Shown here: in pieces, positions 53,060 through 62,905 of the stretch
Layout: every line of letters begins with the position of its first letter
Position numbering within the stretch: position 1 is the stretch's first letter
Origin: Candidatus Heritagella intestinalis
GTDB lineage: Bacteria; Bacillota; Clostridia; Oscillospirales; Acutalibacteraceae
Reading direction: 5' to 3'
Assembly: GCA_904420555.1 (NCBI GenBank)
Contig: CAJFVO010000002.1
Coordinates: 186,001-250,000 of the forward strand
Length of the DNA: 64,000 nucleotides
Notes under the pieces: model-generated
The model's database searches: none
Told to the model about the DNA's origin: nothing
Seen by the model: the letters and a program-made list of their open reading frames with translations, nothing else
Program-made: the position numbers and the translations under genes

Positions 53060-54925
53060 TTACGCCTCTTCTTTTTCCGGGTCCTCCTCGGACAGGACCA
53101 GGCTGTAGCCGTAGGGGCCCAGATGGATTCGCCCGTTGACCGGCGACGGCCCCAGCAGGGCCTTGATCTGGGACCAATCCGAAGGGATCTCCAGCTCCCG
53201 CTCCCCGGCAGAGCGGTTTACGGCTACCAGCAGCTTATTCCGGTGGCCCATGCGCAGAAAGGCAAAATAGTCTCCCTCTGCCAGATAGGGCACCATGCCG
53301 CTTTCCCGCAGGGCCGGACATTCCCTGCGGATCTCCCCCAGGGTGCGGTACCAATCCAAAAGGGCCGGGTCCTCCCTGCCCCAGGGATAGGTCCTCCGGT
53401 TAAAGGGGTCCCGGTACCCCTCCATGCCGGCCTCGTCGCCATAGTACAGGCAGGGCACCCCAGGCAGGGTGTACTGCAGCAGGGAAGCCAGCCGCAGGAG
53501 CTTCAGCCCCCGCTCCCGCTGCTTGGGAGAGAGCTTCTGCTGGCTCTGCCACTGGCGGCCCCGCTGGTTGACCGGCTCTCCGGCCAGCACTGTCAAGGCC
53601 CGCTCAGTATCGTGGGTGCCGATATGGTTCATTAAAATTCGCGTTGTCTGAGGCGGATAGTTTTCCAGAATATTCATGATGCACTCCATCATATCCGAGG
53701 CGCTGGCCCCGGTGAGAAAGCCCAGGATGGCGTCCCGGAAGGGATAATTCATGACGCTGTCCAGCTGGCCGCCCAGAAGGTACCGCCGCCGCTGGCCGTA
53801 GGCGCATTTATTCGAAGCGTCCTCCCACACCTCTCCCAGCACCACGGCGTCAGGCTTTTCCTCTTTTGCAGCCCTGGTCAAAGCGTCGATAAACACATCC
53901 GGCAGCTCGTCGGCCACGTCCAGCCGCCAGCCCGCCGCCCCGGCCCGAAGCCACCGCCGGACAATGCCGTTTTTCCCGGTGATATACCGCAGATAGTCCT
54001 CCTGGTCCTCCTGGACATTGGGCAGGGTCGTAAAGTTCCACCAGCACTCATAATCGTCGGGCCACCGCCGAAAGTGGTACCAGGAATAGTAGGGGGAATT
54101 CCGGGAATTGTAGGCCCCTACCGAGTGGTACCGGCCTTCCCGGTTGAAATACACGCTGTCGCTGCCGGTATGGCTGAAAACCCCGTCCAGCAACACCCGG
54201 ATGCCCCGCTTTTCCGCTGCTCGGCACAGGCTTCGGAAATCCTCCTCGTCCCCCAGCAGGGGGTCAACCCGGGAATAATCCGCCGTATCGTACCGGTGGT
54301 TGGAATGGGACTCGAAAATGGGGTTCAGATACAGGCAGGTGACCCCCAGGGACTGCAGGTAGTCCAGCTTCTCTTCGATGCCCTTTAAATCCCCGCCGAA
54401 AAAGTCCTTGTTGGTGATTTCCCCGTTTTCGTCGGGCCACCACTGAATCTCTTCTTCCCAGGCAGGGTGCAGCTTCCTATCCTTTGGCACATTCTTCTTT
54501 TTTTGGGCAGAGCGGAAAAACCGGTCCGGAAAGACCTGGTACATGACGCCTCCCGCCAGCCAGTCCGGCGTCTGGTAGGTTTTGCTGTATACCGTCAGCT
54601 GCCACCGGTCCTTGCCAGAGAGGATCCCCTCCCCGCCGAAAGTGCGGTTCAGGCTCAGACGCCCCCGCCAGGTATCCACCTCAAACCAATAAAACCGCAG
54701 GCCCGCAGAATCCGGCTGGTAATCGCACTCCCACCATTCGGCGTGGTCGCCGTTCATGCCGCACCAGAACATGCCATAGCGCTCCACCTTGCCGCCGGTA
54801 TCCACCAGCAGGGCCGCGGCGGAACAGCGCAGGTCCCGGCTCATGCTGATTTTAAAATGCACATTGGTCCCCTCCTGCACCGCCCCGGTGGGGAAGCGGT
54901 ACTGGGGATTGCGGGAATGGAACAT
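53060..54925 (-). CDS. GH13 alpha-glucan hydrolase (neopullulanase/cyclomaltodextrinase type)
   Basis: 621 residues. It hydrolyses alpha-1,4 (and some alpha-1,6) bonds of maltodextrins. An N-terminal beta-sandwich (residues 10-115) precedes the (beta/alpha)8 barrel: LYLNPIFESHSNHRYD, LLDGVFSHTG, nucleophile Asp336 in GWRLDVADELP, acid/base Glu365 in VVLGEVWEDA and Asp439 in MNHIGTHDTERAL. There is no signal peptide, so it acts inside the cell on imported or stored glucan. AAAGGAGG precedes the ATG. Glycogen phosphorylase lies upstream on the same strand, a metabolic match. Confidence 0.9.
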   Translation of the reverse strand: MFHSRNPQYRFPTGAVQEGTNVHFKISMSRDLRCSAAALLVDTGGKVERYGMFWCGMNGDHAEWWECDYQPDSAGLRFYWFEVDTWRGRLSLNRTFGGEGILSGKDRWQLTVYSKTYQTPDWLAGGVMYQVFPDRFFRSAQKKKNVPKDRKLHPAWEEEIQWWPDENGEITNKDFFGGDLKGIEEKLDYLQSLGVTCLYLNPIFESHSNHRYDTADYSRVDPLLGDEEDFRSLCRAAEKRGIRVLLDGVFSHTGSDSVYFNREGRYHSVGAYNSRNSPYYSWYHFRRWPDDYECWWNFTTLPNVQEDQEDYLRYITGKNGIVRRWLRAGAAGWRLDVADELPDVFIDALTRAAKEEKPDAVVLGEVWEDASNKCAYGQRRRYLLGGQLDSVMNYPFRDAILGFLTGASASDMMECIMNILENYPPQTTRILMNHIGTHDTERALTVLAGEPVNQRGRQWQSQQKLSPKQRERGLKLLRLASLLQYTLPGVPCLYYGDEAGMEGYRDPFNRRTYPWGREDPALLDWYRTLGEIRRECPALRESGMVPYLAEGDYFAFLRMGHRNKLLVAVNRSAGERELEIPSDWSQIKALLGPSPVNGRIHLGPYGYSLVLSEEDPEKEEA

Positions 54926-55012
54926 AAATCCATCCGCCTCCTTTCTTTCCTTTCTATTCTCTGCGGATAAGCCTAAACTTAAAAGAAACAGGCCCTATCC
55001 GCTTATAAAGAA

Positions 55013-55066
55013 GCGGGGACCGCTCTCCCCCGACAGAAAAGCCTGCCGGAGAAGCAGCGTCCCCGC
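55013..55066 (-). terminator. Hairpin after glycogen phosphorylase
   Basis: GCGGGGAC (55013-55020) pairs with GTCCCCGC (55059-55066) around a 38-base loop that has its own weaker pairing. On the minus strand it is followed by TTCTTTAT. It probably attenuates read-through from glgP into the GH13 gene. Confidence 0.55.
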
Positions 55067-55099
55067 CCATACACTGTATTGGTTATTCCGGCAAAAGCC

Positions 55100-57571
55100 T
55101 TACCGCTGATGCTCGATGAGGGAAACATTGGCCGCGGCCTTCTTCGCCGGCTTCACGGACACATTCTCCGGAATGGGCTTTGCGTGCCAGATGTTTTCGG
55201 CATACTCCCGGATGGCACGGTCTGCGGCAAAGCGCCCGGCCATGGCGGTATTCACCAGGCCCATGCGGTTCCATCTCTGCTGGTCGCGCCAGGCCTGGGC
55301 CGCTTTCTGCTGAATCTGGGAATAAGACTCAAAGTCAGCCAGCACCATATACGGGTCGGTCTTGGAGAGGGAGTTGTAGATATCCTGGAAGTCAAACCCG
55401 CCGAAGCCCCGCTGGAGCTCTTCCATGGCGTGGCGGATGGTGGGATTGTTGTTCATATACTCATAGGGATGATAGCCGTTCTGCTTCAGGGTGTTCACCT
55501 CGGGGGTGGTCATACCGAAGAGGAAGATATTATCATCGCCCACGGCCTCGTGAATCTCCACGTTGGCGCCGTCCAGAGTGCCCAGGGTCACGGCGGAGTT
55601 AATCATAAACTTCATGTTGGAGGTACCGGAAGCCTCGGTGCCGGCCAGGGAGATCTGCTCGCTGATTTCGGCGGCGGGGATCATCAGCTCCGCCAGGGAG
55701 ACGCAGTAGTTCTCCATAAAGACTACCTTCAGCTTATCGTTGACTCTGGGGTCGTTGTTGATGACCTTGGCCAGGGTGGCGATCATGCGGATCATCTGCT
55801 TGGCAAAGTAGTAACCAGCGGCGCTCTTGGCCCCGAAGAAATAGGTGTGGGGGGTGTAGTCCGCGTTGGGGTTCTCCCGCAGCCACTGATAGGTAGCCAG
55901 GATGTGCAGGGCATTGAGGTGCTGGCGCTTATACTCGTGCATCCGCTTGACCTGCACGTCGAAAATGGAGCTGGGGTCCACCTTGATGCCGGTAGTCTTG
56001 GCCACATACTCGGCCAGACGCACCTTGTTGTCGTGCTTAATCTGCTGCATCCGGCTGAGGACAGAAGCATCGTCCTTGAATTCCATGAGCTTCTGGAGCT
56101 CGTTGGCGTCGGTGATATAGCCGGTGCCGATGAGCTCATTGAGGAGGGCGGCCAGCTCCGGATTGGACTGGTTGAGCCAGCGGCGGTGGGCAATGCCGTT
56201 GGTGACGTTCTTGAACTTATAGGGCATCTCCGTATAGAAGTCGTTGAACACCGCGTCCTTGAGGATGTCGCTGTGGAGCTGGGAAACGCCGTTGACAGAA
56301 TGGCTGCTGACCACGGCCAGGTTGGCCATCTTCACATAGCCGTCGTTGAGGGGCGCCATGCGGCCCACCTTGTAGCCGTCCACGCCCTTTTCGTGCATCT
56401 CGGCGCAGAACCGGCGGTTGATCTCCTCCACAATCTGATAAATGCGGGGCAGGTACATCTTGAACATATCTACGCCCCAGCACTCCAGAGCCTCGCTCAT
56501 GACCGTGTGGTTGGTGTAAGCGATGGTGCGGGTAACAATGCTCCAGGCGTCGTCCCAGCCGTAGCCGCACTCGTCCAACATAATGCGCATCATCTCGGGG
56601 ATGGCCAGCACGGGATGGGTGTCGTTCAGGTGGATGGCGGCCAGCTCCGGCAGGTTATCCAGGGACTGGTTGCTGAACAGGTGACGGCGGATAATATCCT
56701 GAATGGTGGCGGACACCAGGAAATACTGCTGCATCAGGCGCAGGCTCTTGCCCTCGGTGTGGTTATCCTCGGGATAGAGGACCTTGGTAATGACCTCGGC
56801 CATAGCGTTCTGCTCAATGGCCCGCATATAGTTGCCGCCGTTAAAGAGCTTCATGTCAAACTCGTCGGCCTGGGCCTTCCAGATGCGCAGCACGCTGATG
56901 CCCTTGCCGTCGTTGCCGGAAATATACAGGTCATAGGGGATTGCCGTGACCTTGGTGTAATCCTTATGGTTCACAATATGATACTGGTTATTCCAGTGTT
57001 CCTCGATATGGCCGTTGAAGTGGACCTCCACTGCCTTTTCCGGAACCTCCTGCATCCATACCCGGCCGCCGGGGAGCCAGAAGTCCGGCAGCTCCGTCTG
57101 CCAGCCGTCCACCAGCTTCTGGCGGAAGATGCCGTACTCATAGCGCAGGGAATAACCCATGGCATAGTAGCCCTGGGAAGCCAGGCCGTCCATAAAGCAG
57201 GCGGCCAGACGGCCCAAGCCGCCGTTGCCCAGGCCCGCGTCGGGCTCCTGGTCATAGAGGGCGTCCAGCTTAATGTCCATGTTGGCCAGGGCCTTGCGGA
57301 AGGGCTCCTCCAAATGCAGGTTATACAGGTTATTGCGCAGGGAGCGACCCAGCAGGAACTCCATGCAGAGATAATAGATCTTCTTGGTACCGGTCTTTTC
57401 GGCCTTTTCCTTGCATTCGTTGCGGCCCCGGATCATCAGGTCCCGAAGGATCAGGGCCACGGCCTTGTAGTACTGCTCGTCGGTGGCGTTTTCCGGGCTG
57501 ACGCCGAAATTGTGGGAGAGCTTCTCTTTAATCATGGATTCGATCTGGGGTACGGAAAGATTATAATTCAT
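55100..57571 (-). CDS. glgP: Glycogen/maltodextrin phosphorylase
   Basis: 823 residues, full length. It releases glucose 1-phosphate from the non-reducing ends of glycogen or maltodextrin. The pyridoxal-phosphate Lys lies in EASGTSNMKFMIN; other signatures are PDAGLGNGGLGRLAACFMDG, AAIHLNDTHPVLAIPEMMRI and FDVQVKRMHEYKRQHLNALH. I use the ATG at 57571 (MNYNLSVPQIESMIKEKL), preceded by TTGGAGG; the open frame runs 27 codons further upstream without similarity. Confidence 0.96.
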   Translation of the reverse strand: MNYNLSVPQIESMIKEKLSHNFGVSPENATDEQYYKAVALILRDLMIRGRNECKEKAEKTGTKKIYYLCMEFLLGRSLRNNLYNLHLEEPFRKALANMDIKLDALYDQEPDAGLGNGGLGRLAACFMDGLASQGYYAMGYSLRYEYGIFRQKLVDGWQTELPDFWLPGGRVWMQEVPEKAVEVHFNGHIEEHWNNQYHIVNHKDYTKVTAIPYDLYISGNDGKGISVLRIWKAQADEFDMKLFNGGNYMRAIEQNAMAEVITKVLYPEDNHTEGKSLRLMQQYFLVSATIQDIIRRHLFSNQSLDNLPELAAIHLNDTHPVLAIPEMMRIMLDECGYGWDDAWSIVTRTIAYTNHTVMSEALECWGVDMFKMYLPRIYQIVEEINRRFCAEMHEKGVDGYKVGRMAPLNDGYVKMANLAVVSSHSVNGVSQLHSDILKDAVFNDFYTEMPYKFKNVTNGIAHRRWLNQSNPELAALLNELIGTGYITDANELQKLMEFKDDASVLSRMQQIKHDNKVRLAEYVAKTTGIKVDPSSIFDVQVKRMHEYKRQHLNALHILATYQWLRENPNADYTPHTYFFGAKSAAGYYFAKQMIRMIATLAKVINNDPRVNDKLKVVFMENYCVSLAELMIPAAEISEQISLAGTEASGTSNMKFMINSAVTLGTLDGANVEIHEAVGDDNIFLFGMTTPEVNTLKQNGYHPYEYMNNNPTIRHAMEELQRGFGGFDFQDIYNSLSKTDPYMVLADFESYSQIQQKAAQAWRDQQRWNRMGLVNTAMAGRFAADRAIREYAENIWHAKPIPENVSVKPAKKAAANVSLIEHQR

Positions 57572-57765
57572 AACAATCTTAGCCTCCAAAAATAATAGTG
57601 TAAGAAATGTATCCTCAAGGCGCTCCTTGCGCGGCCGGTTTCCGGCGCCCATTCCTCTTTTGCCAACCGCAGGCTCCGATTCTCCGGCGAAGCCCGACTC
57701 CGAGAAACAACAGCGGCAAAAAGGAGAGCTGCCCGGCCCAAGGCCGCAAGCCCCTACTATATGTT
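57572..57765 (-). other. Structured leader of glgP
   Basis: About 190 bases between the glgP promoter and its start codon. On the minus strand it contains several GC-rich complementary segments (GGCCTTGGGCCGGGC, GGCGCCGGAAACCGGCC, GCGCAAGGAGCGC). No known riboswitch was recognised and no convincing small gene is present. Confidence 0.4.
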
Positions 57766-57794
57766 ATTATATACCAAAACCGCCCCTGTTACAA
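57766..57794 (-). promoter_or_regulatory. Sigma-A promoter of glgP
   Basis: On the minus strand, TTGTAA (57794-57789), a 17-base spacer and a perfect TATAAT (57771-57766). The remaining 290 bases to zapA (57795-58085) hold no gene that I can support, only a TATAAT at 58047-58052 without a good -35 box. Confidence 0.6.
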
Positions 57795-58085
57795 GAGTTC
57801 TGCGCCCCAGGGGGGATTTTTTGCAAAATGCTCATTTTTCGCTTATTCATGCGAATTTTTTCATTCTTCCCTTGGAAAAGCGCCAAAAATCCGAGAGGAA
57901 AATTTTTCGCAAACTATTGTGCAGTTTTTACAAATCCAGGATTTTCAGAGGAAAACCCGGCAAATTCCGGCAGTGCGTGTCCTCTTTTTCTCTCTACGGG
58001 CCTGCAATTATTCCTCTGCCCCCTTTTTTATTTCACGCAAATGCCGTATAATGAAAGGACAGCACAACAGAAAGGAGCTGGCCTT

Positions 58086-58622
58086 ATGGGCAAAAATAAA
58101 ATTAAACTCTCTATCTGCGGCACCCCCTGCAGCTTAATCTCGGAAGACTCCGAGGAATATGTCCTGTCGGTAGGGCAGGAAGTGGAAGACGCCATCGAAT
58201 CTGTCCTGCGCCAAAACGACCGGGCCTCCCTGACCCTTGCCTCTATCATTACCGCTTTAAATTTCTGCGACAGCGCCCACAAAGCCCTGGACTCTGCCGA
58301 TAACCTGCGCTCGCAGCTGAAGGAATATCTGGAAGAATCCTCCCGGGCCCGCCAGGAGGCCGAGGAAGCCCGCCGGGAGCTGGACAAGGCCCGGGAAGAG
58401 CTCCAGGCCCTGCGGGAAAGTCTGGCCCAAAAGGAAGGGCAGGTTTCCCAGGCCCCCAAAACCCCCGCGCCGGTGGAAGAAGAACCCCCTACCGCGCCGG
58501 TACAGCGCCCCACCCCGCCCAGCATCCAAAAGGGCAGCTTTTCCAATCCCCTGAAGCCCACTGTGGCCCCGGAAGAAGAGGGCTTTATGAGCTTCTTTGA
58601 AAAGCCGGAAAAGAACGCCTGA
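58086..58622 (+). CDS. zapA: Cell division protein ZapA-like
   Basis: 178 residues. The N-terminal 100 are a ZapA domain: KIKLSICGTPCSLISEDSEE, VLSVGQEVEDAIESVLRQND, ASLTLASIITALNFCDSAHK, followed by a coiled coil (RSQLKEYLEESSRARQEAEE). ZapA bundles FtsZ filaments at the division ring. About 75 extra residues follow, Pro/Glu-rich and ending FMSFFEKPEKNA, longer than typical ZapA. AAAGGAG precedes the ATG at 58086. The U32 peptidase gene follows after 41 bases, an order common in Clostridia. Confidence 0.85.
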   Translation: MGKNKIKLSICGTPCSLISEDSEEYVLSVGQEVEDAIESVLRQNDRASLTLASIITALNFCDSAHKALDSADNLRSQLKEYLEESSRARQEAEEARRELDKAREELQALRESLAQKEGQVSQAPKTPAPVEEEPPTAPVQRPTPPSIQKGSFSNPLKPTVAPEEEGFMSFFEKPEKNA

Positions 58623-58663
58623 TTCCCCTGCTTTGATTCGCTTTTTAGAAAGGAACACCGCCT

Positions 58664-60766
58664 ATGTCTCACCCCTCCTGCCCCGACGCTGTGGAGGTGC
58701 TGGCCCCTGCCGGCTCTCCGGAAACCCTCCAGGCCGCCGTGCGGGCTGGGGCCGACGCCGTTTATCTGGGAGGCAGCGCCTTCAGCGCCCGGGCTTCCGC
58801 CAAAAATTTCACCAATGAGCAGCTCCGCCAAGCTGTGGAATTCTGCCACGGCCGGGGCGTCCAGGTCTATTTGACTGTGAACACCCTGCTGCTGGAGGAA
58901 GAACTCCCCGCCGCCTTGGAATTCCTCCGGTTCGCCTGCTCCCTGCCGGTGGACGCCCTCCTCATCCAGGACCTGGGGCTTTTCCGGCTCATCCGGCAGG
59001 CGGCCCCGGAACTGCCTATCCACGCCTCTACCCAGATGAGCATCCACACCCCCGCCGGGACCCGGTTCCTCTATGAGGCGGGCATGGAGCGGGTGGTGCT
59101 GGCCCGGGAGCTCTCTTTAAAAGAAATGCGGGAGATTGCCGACGCCTGTCCGGTTGAGCTGGAAGCCTTTGTCCACGGGGCGCTGTGCATGTCTGTCTCC
59201 GGCCAATGCTATTTCAGCGCCATGCTGGGAGGCCGCAGCGGCAACCGGGGCATGTGTGCCCAGACCTGCCGCCTGCCCTTTTCCGCCCCCGGCGGCACCG
59301 GCCACGATTTGAGCCTGCGGGACCTGTCCATGATTTCCCGGATGGAGGAGCTCCGGCAGGCCGGAGTGTGCTCCGCCAAAATCGAGGGCCGGATGAAGCG
59401 TCCGGAATATGTGGCCGCCGCCACAGCCGCCTGCCGTCAGTCCGCTGACGGCCTGCCCCCGGACCCCCAGCTCCTCTCAGACCTGGAATCGGTGTTTTCC
59501 CGCTCCGGCTTTACCAGCGGCTATCCCGACGGGAAGCTGGGCCGGGAAATGTTCGGCACCCGCACCAAGGAGGATGTGACCAACGCCACTCCGGCGGTGC
59601 TGGCCCGGCTCCACGGCCTTACCCGGGAAGAGTATCCCCGGGTGCCGGTGGTTTTTTCCCTGGAAATCGCTGCCGGGAAGCCGGTATCCCTTTCCGTCCG
59701 GGACCAGGAGGGCCATGAGGCCCAGGCCGTCAGCGAGGGATTCCCAGAGCCGGCCCGCACCCGGCCCCTGGACGAAGAGCGGTGCTTGGCCCAGCTGCAA
59801 AAAACCGGCGGCACGCCCTTTTTCCTCCAGGAAGCTCACTGCCATTTGGAACCGGGGCTGTCCATCCCCATTTCCATTTTGAACCGTCTGCGCCGGGAAG
59901 TCCTGGAAAACCTGCTGGAGCAGCGCTCTCACCGGAAGCCCTATGCCTTCTCCATGCCGTCTCTGGAAAAACAGCCCCACAGCGCTCCGGAAAAGCCCGG
60001 GATTCGGGCCTTTTTCACTTCCCCGGAGCAGGTGTGCGAAGCCGCCCGGGACTGTGAAATTCTCTGGCTGCCTCTGGAAACCCCGCTGCCGGAGCTTCTT
60101 CACCTGCGGGAAGAAGGCTTTCCCATCGGGCTGGCATTGCCCCGGGCCTTTTTCGGCGGGGAGGAATCCGTGCGCCGTTTACTGACTGAGCGCCTGAAAG
60201 CCGGGTTTACCCGGGCCTGGTGCGGGAACCTGGGAGCAGTAGCCCTGGCCCGGGAGCTGGGGGTGGAAATTCACGGGGGCTTCTCCTTGAACTTCACCAA
60301 CACCCCGGCCCTCCAATGGGCCCAGGAAGCGGGCTTTGCCTCGGCGGAGCTCTCCTTTGAGCTGCCCTTGGAGCAGTGCGCCTCTTTGGGCGGCACACTC
60401 CCCCGGGGCATCTTGGCCTATGGCCGCCTGCCCCTGATGCTCTGCCGGAACTGCCCCGCGGCCAACGCCCCTAAAGGCTGCCAGGGCTGTTCCCGCTCTC
60501 CCCTTCTCACCGACCGGAAAGGGGCCTCTTTCCCGGTGCGCTGCACCCGTGGGCCGGGGTACCGGTACAGCGAAGTTCTCAACAGCGTGCCCCTTTCCCT
60601 CAGCGACCGGCAGCGGGAAATCCGGGGCCAGGATTTTGTCGTTTTTCGGTTCACCGTGGAAAATCCTGTGGAAACGGAATCGGTGTTCCAGGCCTTTCAC
60701 AGGGGTGAAAACCCCCTTGAAACCTACACTCGCGGCCTTTATTACCGGGGCTGGGAGTGTTGTTGA
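58664..60766 (+). CDS. U32 family peptidase with C-terminal DUF3656-like region
   Basis: 700 residues. The N-terminal U32 barrel (VEVLAPAGSPETLQAAVRAG, DALLIQDLGLFRLIRQAAPE) carries the cysteine cluster CMSVSGQCYFSAMLGGRSGN followed by RGMCAQTCRLPF, now linked in this family to an iron-sulphur centre in RNA or cofactor hydroxylation (RlhA/UbiU-V) as well as to the collagenase label. The long C-terminal half includes a cysteine pair region CRNCPAANAPKGCQGCSRSP. It matches the large RlhA-like form, so 23S rRNA hydroxylation is possible; not certain. AAAGGA precedes the ATG. Confidence 0.82.
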   Translation: MSHPSCPDAVEVLAPAGSPETLQAAVRAGADAVYLGGSAFSARASAKNFTNEQLRQAVEFCHGRGVQVYLTVNTLLLEEELPAALEFLRFACSLPVDALLIQDLGLFRLIRQAAPELPIHASTQMSIHTPAGTRFLYEAGMERVVLARELSLKEMREIADACPVELEAFVHGALCMSVSGQCYFSAMLGGRSGNRGMCAQTCRLPFSAPGGTGHDLSLRDLSMISRMEELRQAGVCSAKIEGRMKRPEYVAAATAACRQSADGLPPDPQLLSDLESVFSRSGFTSGYPDGKLGREMFGTRTKEDVTNATPAVLARLHGLTREEYPRVPVVFSLEIAAGKPVSLSVRDQEGHEAQAVSEGFPEPARTRPLDEERCLAQLQKTGGTPFFLQEAHCHLEPGLSIPISILNRLRREVLENLLEQRSHRKPYAFSMPSLEKQPHSAPEKPGIRAFFTSPEQVCEAARDCEILWLPLETPLPELLHLREEGFPIGLALPRAFFGGEESVRRLLTERLKAGFTRAWCGNLGAVALARELGVEIHGGFSLNFTNTPALQWAQEAGFASAELSFELPLEQCASLGGTLPRGILAYGRLPLMLCRNCPAANAPKGCQGCSRSPLLTDRKGASFPVRCTRGPGYRYSEVLNSVPLSLSDRQREIRGQDFVVFRFTVENPVETESVFQAFHRGENPLETYTRGLYYRGWECC

Positions 60767-60877
60767 AAACTCTGTGGAAAGCGTTAAAAACTTCGTGGAA
60801 ACCCCGGACGCGCCGTGGAAAACCCCTGTTTCGCCCATTTTTGCTAAGATATTCTCTCAAGGAAAGGAAACCCTCTC
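60767..60877 (+). other. Short gap with GTGGAAA-type repeats
   Basis: The end of the U32 gene and the following 60 bases contain five copies of GTGGAAA at irregular 12-45-base spacing (two inside the gene near 60656 and 60669, then near 60773, 60797 and 60813). The gap also holds the dut ribosome site. No gene is supported. Confidence 0.4.
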
Positions 60878-61327
60878 ATGGAATCTGTCACCCCACTCAA
60901 ACTCAAAAAGCTCCGTCCCCAGGCCGTCCTGCCGGTGCGGGCCACCTCCGGCAGCGCGGGCTTGGACCTGAGCGCCTGCATTGACGCGCCCATGACCCTG
61001 GCTCCCGGACAGCGGGCCTTAGTCCCTACGGGTCTGGCCGCCGCTATTCCCGCCGGGGCCGCCGGCATGATTTACGCCCGGAGCAGCCTGGGGGTCAAGC
61101 ACGGCATTGCCCTCTCCAACGGCGTGGGGGTCATCGACAGCGACTACCGGGGGGAAATCTCCGTGGGCCTGTGCAATTTCTCCTCCGAGCCCTACACCAT
61201 CCAGCCTGGGGAGCGCATTGCCCAGCTGGTGCTCCATCCCGTGCTGCTGCTCCCCGTGGAGGAAGCGGACTCCCTGGACGAAACCGCTCGGGGCGCCGGG
61301 GGCTTTGGCTCCACCGGCCGGAACTGA
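60878..61327 (+). CDS. dut: dUTP diphosphatase
   Basis: 149 residues, a trimeric dUTPase. It hydrolyses dUTP to dUMP and pyrophosphate, keeping uracil out of DNA and feeding dTMP synthesis. All five motifs are present in order: SGSAGLDLSA, ARSSLGVKHGIALSNG, GVIDSDYRGEI, PGERIAQLVL and RGAGGFGSTG. GGAAAGGA precedes the ATG. It is followed by a DUF4321 gene after 17 bases. Confidence 0.95.
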   Translation: MESVTPLKLKKLRPQAVLPVRATSGSAGLDLSACIDAPMTLAPGQRALVPTGLAAAIPAGAAGMIYARSSLGVKHGIALSNGVGVIDSDYRGEISVGLCNFSSEPYTIQPGERIAQLVLHPVLLLPVEEADSLDETARGAGGFGSTGRN

Positions 61328-61344
61328 CAAAGGAGGCGGCGATC

Positions 61345-61611
61345 ATGAAACGGACTTTGCTGCGGGGGCTTCTGCTCATTGTTCTTTTACTGCTGGCGGT
61401 GGTGCTGGGAAAGGTTATCGGCAACCTCTGCGAGGGAGTCGCTTTCCTCTCCTGGCTGTCCCTCAGCGCCCAGTTTGGCCTGCAGCCCACGATCATTGAT
61501 TTGCAGGTGATCCAGTTCACCTTTGGCGCGGTAATAGACATCAACGTAGCCCAGGCCATCCTGCTGCTGGCGGCGATTGTGGCCTATTCCCGGATAAAAA
61601 TCAAAGAATAA
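61345..61611 (+). CDS. DUF4321 small membrane protein
   Basis: 88 residues with two membrane helices: LLRGLLLIVLLLLAVVLGKV near the N-terminus and VAQAILLLAAIVAYSRIKIK at the end. A short loop contains FGLQPTIIDLQVIQFTFG. This matches DUF4321, a small membrane protein usually found just upstream of mreB in Clostridia, which suggests a link to cell-wall synthesis. A perfect AGGAGG precedes the ATG at 61345. Confidence 0.8.
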   Translation: MKRTLLRGLLLIVLLLLAVVLGKVIGNLCEGVAFLSWLSLSAQFGLQPTIIDLQVIQFTFGAVIDINVAQAILLLAAIVAYSRIKIKE

Positions 61612-61728
61612 TTCATAGCTTTGTCACAGAAAACCGCGCCGTTGGGGACAGTCTGTCCAGATTTTTTGCGGCGGCGCCCCCCTGGCTGATAAATTTACAT
61701 AAAATCCCGCCGGAAGCCCGATTCCTTG

Positions 61729-61757
61729 TTGAGAAAATATCGGAAAAGGGGTATAAT
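61729..61757 (+). promoter_or_regulatory. Sigma-A promoter of mreB
   Basis: TTGAGA (61729-61734), a 17-base spacer and a perfect TATAAT (61752-61757). The 135-base leader contains the stem GGGTTCCC/GGGAACGCCC (about 61777-61799). Confidence 0.7.
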
Positions 61758-61891
61758 AAAGCGTAATATCCAGAGGGGGGTTCCCGCCGGGGAACGCCCT
61801 TTGGGCCTATCTTCAAAAGCAATACGTACAGCAGGCTGTTTTGATAAAAATTTGTCCGGAAAAGGATGATTCAAGGAAAGGGGAATTTCTC

Positions 61892-62905
61892 ATGTTTTCA
61901 AAAGATATTGGCATTGACCTTGGTACCGCAAACACACTGGTATTTATGAAGGGCAAGGGCATTGTCATGCGCGAGCCCTCTGTGGTAGCGGTGGATATCC
62001 GCTCGGAAGAGGTCCTGGCTGTGGGCACCCAGGCCAAAGAGATGATCGGCCGCACCCCCGGCTCCATTGTGGCCGTGCGCCCTCTGAAGGACGGCGTTAT
62101 CGCGGACTTTGACGTGACGGCTACCATGCTCAAGCACTTTATCCGCAAAGCCATTAAGTCCAATTCCTTCAGCCGCCCCCGGGTGGTGGTGTGCATCCCC
62201 TCCGGCGTCACCGAAGTAGAGCGCCGGGCCGTAGAGGACGCCGCCCGTCAGGCTGGCGCCAAGGAAGTGGAGCTCATTGAGGAGCCCATGGCCGCCGCTA
62301 TCGGCGCGGGCCTGCCCGTCGCAGAGCCCACCGGCAGCATGGTGGTGGACATCGGCGGCGGTACTGCCGAAGTGGCTGTGATTTCCCTGGGAGATATCGT
62401 CACCTCCTGCTCTGTCCGGGTGGCCGGCGACAAGTTTGATGAATCCATTATTTCCTATGTGAAGAAGAAATATAACCTCCTCATCGGTGAGCGCACCGCC
62501 GAGGACATCAAAATCCAGATCGGTTCCGCCTATCCCACCGAGGAAGTGGCCAACCTGACCATGGAGATCAAGGGCCGCAACCTGGTGGACGGCCTGCCCA
62601 AGAACGTCACCATCCACGCCGACGAGGTCCGCGACGCCCTGGCCGACCCCCTGGTGACCATTGTGGACGCCATTAAGAGCACCCTGGAGAAGACCCCGCC
62701 GGAGCTCTCCGCCGACGTGATTGACCACGGCATTATGCTCACCGGCGGCGGCGCCCTGCTGCGCGGCCTGGACCAGCTGGTGGCCCAGGAAACCGGTATG
62801 CCCGTCCATGTGGCGGAGCGCCCGCTGGACTGCGTGGTAGACGGTACCGGCAAGCGTTTGGAGATTGTCATGCCCCGGGAATACTATAAGGCCAACCGCC
62901 GCTAA
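61892..62905 (+). CDS. mreB: Rod shape-determining protein MreB
   Basis: 337 residues, an actin homologue that forms membrane filaments guiding lateral peptidoglycan synthesis. The nucleotide-binding phosphate loops are present: [13 protein letters not shown] (phosphate 1), [17 protein letters not shown] (phosphate 2) and [16 protein letters not shown] (adenosine). AAGGAAAGGGG precedes the ATG at 61892; the open frame extends 17 codons further without support. mreC follows after 170 bases. Confidence 0.96.
   Translation: MFSKDIGIDLGTANTLVFMKGKGIVMREPSVVAVDIRSEEVLAVGTQAKEMIGRTPGSIVAVRPLKDGVIADFDVTATMLKHFIRKAIKSNSFSRPRVVVCIPSGVTEVERRAVEDAARQAGAKEVELIEEPMAAAIGAGLPVAEPTGSMVVDIGGGTAEVAVISLGDIVTSCSVRVAGDKFDESIISYVKKKYNLLIGERTAEDIKIQIGSAYPTEEVANLTMEIKGRNLVDGLPKNVTIHADEVRDALADPLVTIVDAIKSTLEKTPPELSADVIDHGIMLTGGGALLRGLDQLVAQETGMPVHVAERPLDCVVDGTGKRLEIVMPREYYKANRR

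Noticed and set aside
60655-60825. DnaA-box cluster or replication origin from the GTGGAAA repeats
   Set aside because: The copies do not match the TTATCCACA box closely, two are inside a coding region, and no dnaA or dnaN gene is near.
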